From assembly GCA_041628615.1 (NCBI GenBank), contig JBFKOW010000145.1, forward strand, positions 1 to 9,060: DNA of 9,060 nt, written 5' to 3'. The notes beneath the pieces were generated by a model, which saw only the letters and a program-made list of their open reading frames with translations, made no database searches and was not told the origin of the DNA. Of the stretch, positions 5,610 through 9,060 are shown one piece after another (the first letter of the stretch is position 1; every line of letters begins with the position of its first letter). This stretch comes from JAMWZF01 sp041628615. Its GTDB lineage: Bacteria; Pseudomonadota; Alphaproteobacteria; Rhodobacterales; Rhodobacteraceae. Both the position numbers and the translations under genes were made by a program.

Positions 5610-6740
5610 TCAGGCGGGCAGGGTGGCGCGGGCCACCTCCTCGGTCCGGAAGACCATATCGAGGATGACACTGGCAGGGTCAAGGTTGACCGCCTGCCCG
5701 TGCCGCGCCCGGTCCGACAGCCGCTGCGCGAGATCGGCCCAGGCCCGGGCGGCGCGGTCGTCGGGGCAGAGCCGGGCCAGCAGCCGCGCCTCGCCCGGCG
5801 CGCCCTGGTCCGCCGGCGGGCCGATCAGCCCGGCCCGCGCGGTGCGGGCGAGGAACCGGTCGAAGAGATCGAGCAGCAGGTCGAAGCGGTCCGCGTTCTT
5901 CGGCCCCGCCGCGCTTTCGGCCAACGCGAGGGCACGGCTCCGGTCGATCCGGCCGGTTCCGTCGAACAGGCCCACGAGGTCGGCATAGATCCGCAGCCCG
6001 TCCATCCGGATCAGCCGCACCGCCTCGCCCACCGAGCCGCCGGACAGCGCCGCGATGGCGGCGGTCTCGGCGCTGTCGATCCCCGCCTGGTCCAGCGCGG
6101 CGGCAAGATCGGCGGTCCCGAGCGGCGCCAGCCGCAGCGCGCGGCAGCGGGACCGGATCGTCGGCAGCAGCCGGGCCGGCTGGTGGCAGACCAGCAGGAG
6201 CGTGGTCCGGGCCGGCGGTTCCTCCAGTTCCTTCAGCAGCGCGTTCGCGGCGGTGACGTTCATCTCGTCCGCAGCGTCGACGATCACCACCCGGCGGCCG
6301 CCGTCCGTGGCGGCGAGGTGGAAGAAGGACTTCAGCTTGCGGACCTCGGTGGCGCGGATGTCGGCGCTGATCCGGTCGCCCTTGTCGTTGGGTCCGCGGC
6401 GGACCACGTGCAGGCCGGGATGCAGGCCCTGCCGCAGCCGGTGCAGCGCCTCGCCCGCCACCGGGTCGAGCGTCGCGGGCGGCGGCGGCGCGCCGAACAG
6501 CCCGTCGGCCGCCGCATCGGGCGGCGCGGTGAGCAGGAAACCGGCGATGCGCCAGGCCAGCGTCGCCTTGCCGATCCCGCGCGGCCCGGTGAGCAGCCAG
6601 CCGGAATGCATCCGCCCGGCGGCGAAGGCTTCGAGGAACTCGGCCTCGGCCGCCGCCTGGCCGAACAGCCGGGCGGTCTCGCGCGGGTGCGGGACACCCG
6701 GCAGGCCGGTCGGATCGGGAAGGGGCGCGTCCTCGGTCAT
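5610..6740 (-). CDS. holB: DNA polymerase III subunit delta' (clamp loader)
   Basis: This 376-residue AAA+ protein is the delta' subunit, which with delta and tau/gamma opens the beta sliding clamp and loads it on primed DNA. Visible parts are a Walker A-like GPRGIGKAT (52-60), HPGLHVVRR (107-115), a Walker B-like VVIVDAADEM (151-160), NALLKELEEPP (166-176) and the SRC motif (197-199). The SRC motif is the trans-acting arginine-finger motif of clamp-loader subunits. An alpha-helical C-terminal collar domain follows. No cysteine occurs between about 60 and 110, where the E. coli protein has its zinc-binding cysteines; a Pro/Ala-rich stretch stands there instead. It begins 8 bp after the tmk stop without a clear ribosome binding site, so coupling to tmk translation is likely. 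tmk-holB-tatD is a widely conserved order. Confidence 0.95.
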   Translation of the reverse strand: MTEDAPLPDPTGLPGVPHPRETARLFGQAAAEAEFLEAFAAGRMHSGWLLTGPRGIGKATLAWRIAGFLLTAPPDAAADGLFGAPPPPATLDPVAGEALHRLRQGLHPGLHVVRRGPNDKGDRISADIRATEVRKLKSFFHLAATDGGRRVVIVDAADEMNVTAANALLKELEEPPARTTLLLVCHQPARLLPTIRSRCRALRLAPLGTADLAAALDQAGIDSAETAAIAALSGGSVGEAVRLIRMDGLRIYADLVGLFDGTGRIDRSRALALAESAAGPKNADRFDLLLDLFDRFLARTARAGLIGPPADQGAPGEARLLARLCPDDRAARAWADLAQRLSDRARHGQAVNLDPASVILDMVFRTEEVARATLPA

Positions 6741-6748
6741 CGGCGCGT

Positions 6749-7372
6749 TCAGGGCGTCGCCAGCGGCGCGGCGATGGCGGCGATCTCGGCGGCCACGGCC
6801 TCGGCCGGGCGGTTGCCGTCGACCACCACGCAGCGCTCGGGGTAGTCACGGGCGAGCCGCAGGAAACCGTGGCGCAGCGTTTCCTGGAAGGCGAGGCCCA
6901 TGTCCTCGAACCTGTCCTCGCCCGAGCGGCGGGCCAGCCCGCGGCGCAGCGCCGTCTCGGGGTCCATGTCGATGATGAAGGTCAGGTCCGGCTCGCGGCC
7001 GATCATCAGGTCGTGCAGACGGTCGACGATGCCGCGCAGGTCGCCACGGGTGGCACCCTGGTAGACACGGGTGCTGTCGGCGAAGCGGTCCGAGATGACG
7101 GTCCGGCCGGCGGCCAGCGCCGGGCGGATGGTCTTTTCCAGATGGTCGCGGCGGGCGGCGGTGAACAGCAGGATCTCGGTCTCGGCCGACCAGCGGTCGG
7201 GGTCGCCGGTCAGCAGCAGCGCGCGGATCTCCTCGGCCCCCGGCGACCCGCCCGGTTCGCGGGTCAGCAGCGCGCCCGGCAACCGGTCGGCCAGCAGCCG
7301 CGCCTGGGTGGACTTGCCCGAGCCGTCGATGCCCTCGAAGGTTATGAAGCGTCCGGTTTCGTCGGTCGTCAT
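6749..7372 (-). CDS. tmk: Thymidylate kinase (dTMP kinase)
   Basis: This 207-residue enzyme phosphorylates dTMP to dTDP with ATP, an essential step of dTTP synthesis in the cytoplasm. The P-loop is GIDGSGKST (14-22). The dTMP-site motif TREPGG is at 37-42. The DR pair is in SDRFADST (94-101) followed by YQG (104-106). The LID is at about 148-156 (RRSGEDRFE), with arginines in the LID as in the E. coli-type enzyme. Length is standard. It lies 14 bp after the dacA-type gene and 8 bp before holB, linking precursor supply to the replication machinery. No convincing ribosome binding site was seen, which suggests coupled translation from the upstream gene. Confidence 0.97.
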   Translation of the reverse strand: MTTDETGRFITFEGIDGSGKSTQARLLADRLPGALLTREPGGSPGAEEIRALLLTGDPDRWSAETEILLFTAARRDHLEKTIRPALAAGRTVISDRFADSTRVYQGATRGDLRGIVDRLHDLMIGREPDLTFIIDMDPETALRRGLARRSGEDRFEDMGLAFQETLRHGFLRLARDYPERCVVVDGNRPAEAVAAEIAAIAAPLATP

Positions 7373-7386
7373 GTCGGGGCGGGGTC

Positions 7387-8577
7387 TCAGCTGGCTTCGG
7401 GGAGCCCACCCTCGTCTGCCGACAGCATCTTGTCCAGCAGCACCTGCGCCGCGGTCCGCAGCCGGACGCCGAACCCGCCCGGCGCAACGTCGGTCTCGGC
7501 CACGAGGGGCACGCGCCGGTCCGGCAGCCCGTCGAGACGGATCACCAGTTCCCCCAGCGGATCGCCCGCCGCGACCGGGGCGGAGACCGGGCCGTCGAAC
7601 ACCGCTTCGGCCTGCACCGCGTCCTGGTTCAGGATCGGCACCAGCAGCGACAGGTCCGCGGCCAGCGCCAGCCCGACCTCCGATGCGTCGCCCATCCAGA
7701 CCGGGGCGGTGGCGATGCGGGTGCCGGCGGTGCCGAAATCCTTCTGAACGAACTGGCGGAAGGCCCAGTTCACGATCCGCTCGGCTTCTTCCGCCCGCTC
7801 CGCCGCGGTCTCCAGCCCGGTGATCACGAAGATCACCCGCCGGTCGCCCTGCTTGGCGGATCCGACGAGCCCGTAGCCCGCTTCCTGGGTGTGGCCGGTC
7901 TTGAGTCCGTCCGCGCCGATCCCGAGCCCGAGCAGCGGGTTGCGGTTGCGGTTGTTGGCGGGGGCGCGGTTGTCGAACTCGAATTCCTGTTCGGCGAACA
8001 GAGGATAGAAGGTCGGGAAGTCGCTGATCAGGCGATTGGCGAGGATGCCGAGGTCTCGCATCGACATCGCGTGGCCCTCCGCCGGCCAGCCGCTGGCGTT
8101 CATGAAGGTCGAGCCCGCCATGCCCAACTGCCGGGCTCGATCGGTCATCAGCCGCGCGAAATCCGCCTCGGTGCCGGCAAGGCCCTCGGCAAGCACCACG
8201 CTGGCGTCGTTGCCGGACTTGACGATCACGCCGCGCAGCAGGTCCTCGACCCGGACCCGTTCGCCTTCTCGCAGGAACATCGTCGAGCCGCCGAAGCTCG
8301 AGGCATGGGCCGAGACCGGGAACTCGTCGTCGACGGTGATGACGCCGTTGGCGATCGCCTCGAACGCCATGTAGAGCGTCATCAGCTTGGACATCGAGGC
8401 CGGCGGCAGCGGCTGGTCGGCGTTCTTCTCGAGAAGGATCGTGCCGGTGGTCTGGTCCATCACGAAAGCGGCCGAGGCGCGAGTCTCCAGCCCCTGGGCC
8501 AGCGCTGCCAGCGGCCAGAACAGCAATGCGGCGAGGGCGCCGAGCGCGGCGCGGGTCGGGATCGGGCGCGGTGACAT
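7387..8577 (-). CDS. dacA: Serine-type D-alanyl-D-alanine carboxypeptidase (S11, PBP5/6-like)
   Basis: This 396-residue periplasmic enzyme removes the terminal D-Ala from peptidoglycan pentapeptides, limiting cross-linking and setting cell shape. A signal peptide covers residues 1-27 (ALGALAALLF core, AALA before the cleavage site). Catalytic motifs are SMSK (61-64, nucleophile Ser61, base Lys64), SGN (121-123) and KTG (226-228). From about 280 a beta-rich PBP5-type C-terminal domain follows. It ends in a stretch with alternating hydrophobic residues (TAAQVLLDKML, 375-385) that may serve as an amphipathic membrane anchor. GGAGA lies 9 nt before the ATG. It sits directly downstream of the SPOR/RlpA gene, as in many proteobacteria. 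The name dacC or dacF is also used for such genes, so the symbol is by family. Confidence 0.95.
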   Translation of the reverse strand: MSPRPIPTRAALGALAALLFWPLAALAQGLETRASAAFVMDQTTGTILLEKNADQPLPPASMSKLMTLYMAFEAIANGVITVDDEFPVSAHASSFGGSTMFLREGERVRVEDLLRGVIVKSGNDASVVLAEGLAGTEADFARLMTDRARQLGMAGSTFMNASGWPAEGHAMSMRDLGILANRLISDFPTFYPLFAEQEFEFDNRAPANNRNRNPLLGLGIGADGLKTGHTQEAGYGLVGSAKQGDRRVIFVITGLETAAERAEEAERIVNWAFRQFVQKDFGTAGTRIATAPVWMGDASEVGLALAADLSLLVPILNQDAVQAEAVFDGPVSAPVAAGDPLGELVIRLDGLPDRRVPLVAETDVAPGGFGVRLRTAAQVLLDKMLSADEGGLPEAS

Positions 8578-8618
8578 GGGCAGCGGTCTCCGTCTGGCGT
8601 CATGTGGCCCCGTCCGTA

Positions 8619-8641
8619 TCCGGCCGGACCGGGCGGCCGGA
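8619..8641 (-). other. GC-rich hairpin between rlpA and dacA
   Basis: TCCGGCCG (8619-8626) and CGGCCGGA (8634-8641) form a perfect 8-bp stem around a 7-nt loop. It lies in the 72-bp gap just after the rlpA stop. No T-run follows on the minus strand, so it is not a classical terminator. It could slow polymerase, protect the upstream mRNA end or mark a processing site. Confidence 0.45.
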
Positions 8642-8649
8642 GGACAGGA

Positions 8650-9060
8650 TCACTCGGTTACGAAATAGGCGTCGCGGTAGCCACCTGCCTTCACCTTTTC
8701 GAGAAGCGCGGCACGCTCGGCCTCGGTCCGGGCCGGGCCGATGAGGACCCGGTAATAGGGCTGGCCCTGGCTCTGCTCCGCGACCACCGTCGGCACGATG
8801 CCGATCGCGCGCATCTCGTCGGCGGCGGCGGTCGCATTGGCCTCGACCCGGAACAAGCCGATCTGGATGTAGGGCGCGCGCAGCGTGGAGGCCGCGGCAG
8901 GGGTGGCTGGCGGGGTCGCGGCGGCGGCCGCGGCGGGAACCGGCGCCGGGCTGGCCGCGGCGGCAGCCTCTGCCGCGTCGATGGCGGCTGCCGCCCCTGC
9001 GATCGGGTCGAGCGGGCTCGCCTCGATCGTCGCGGGCGCGGCGAGATCGACGGTTTCCGC
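8650..9060 (-). CDS. rlpA: SPOR-domain protein, probable RlpA septal lytic transglycosylase, 3' part
   Basis: The visible 136 residues are the C-terminus of a gene running off the window end. Visible residues 1-60 are an Ala/Pro-rich low-complexity linker. Residues 62-136 form a SPOR domain: APYIQIGLFRVEANA at the first strand and helix, then YYRVLIGPARTEAERAALL, and a final DAYFVTE. SPOR domains bind denuded glycan strands at the division septum. The layout of linker plus C-terminal SPOR, and the position immediately upstream of a D,D-carboxypeptidase gene, fit RlpA, a periplasmic septal lytic transglycosylase. Its catalytic double-psi beta-barrel would lie upstream and is not seen. Another SPOR protein is possible. 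No start is visible; the frame is open through the last base of the window. Confidence 0.8.
   Translation of the reverse strand, partial: AETVDLAAPATIEASPLDPIAGAAAAIDAAEAAAAASPAPVPAAAAAATPPATPAAASTLRAPYIQIGLFRVEANATAAADEMRAIGIVPTVVAEQSQGQPYYRVLIGPARTEAERAALLEKVKAGGYRDAYFVTE

Noticed and set aside
4757..5683. Upstream extension of the metallo-hydrolase frame, suggesting a longer fusion protein
   Set aside because: The extension is out of frame inside tatD and holB and is Arg/Pro-rich. The ATG at 4756 has a ribosome binding site and begins exactly at the conserved N-terminal MBL motif.
5565..6845. Long open frame on the plus strand opposite holB (426 codons)
   Set aside because: It is antisense to holB, which has complete AAA+ motifs; the frame is Arg/Gly/Gln-rich noise.
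6869..8574. Plus-strand open frames opposite tmk and the carboxypeptidase
   Set aside because: They are antisense to enzymes with intact catalytic motifs and show no recognisable domain, signal or ribosome binding site.
1..9060. Search for CRISPR arrays, tRNA or rRNA genes, insertion-sequence ends, toxin-antitoxin pairs or phage genes
   Set aside because: No regularly spaced repeats, cloverleaf sequences, transposase motifs or paired small genes were seen. Almost all sequence is covered by assigned genes.

Overview
The window is GC-rich, densely packed bacterial DNA. Its gene content (RlpA-DacA-Tmk-HolB-TatD-metallo-hydrolase in one tight run, a VPxPA-type C-terminal sorting signal, a PotC-like permease) points to an alphaproteobacterium, most likely of the Rhodobacterales. 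This assignment rests on family and gene-order knowledge, not on a search.

Layout: two gene blocks converge near 2990. The plus-strand block (1-2987) begins with the tail of a CDGSH-type iron-sulfur protein whose stop overlaps the start of a polyamine-type ABC permease. Next comes a leaderless protein with a peptidoglycan-binding domain, a Gly/Pro linker and a CHAP-like cysteine amidohydrolase domain. The last gene encodes a secreted protein with an N-terminal signal peptide and a VPVPA-CTERM tail. The minus-strand block (9060 down to 2994) reads rlpA (3' part), dacA-type D,D-carboxypeptidase, tmk, holB, tatD, a PhnP-like metallo-beta-lactamase-fold hydrolase, and an AEC-family transporter. 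Gaps are a 4-bp overlap, then 8, 14, 29, 59 and 72 bp, which suggests one operon or overlapping transcription units.

Function: the minus-strand block joins cell-wall remodelling at division (RlpA, carboxypeptidase) to DNA precursor supply and replication (thymidylate kinase, clamp-loader delta'). It then continues into TatD and the metallo-hydrolase, a commonly linked pair, and ends with a membrane carrier. The plus-strand block looks like the end of an ABC-transporter operon followed by two envelope or extracellular genes that are probably transcribed separately.

Most of the window is conserved core genome. I saw no mobile element, CRISPR array, tRNA or rRNA, and no convincing new multi-gene system. 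The points most worth checking are the leaderless wall-hydrolase-like protein, the exosortase-type substrate beside it with a 24-bp dyad upstream, the coupling of a CDGSH protein to an ABC permease, and a hairpin whose two arms carry the stop codons of two convergent genes.
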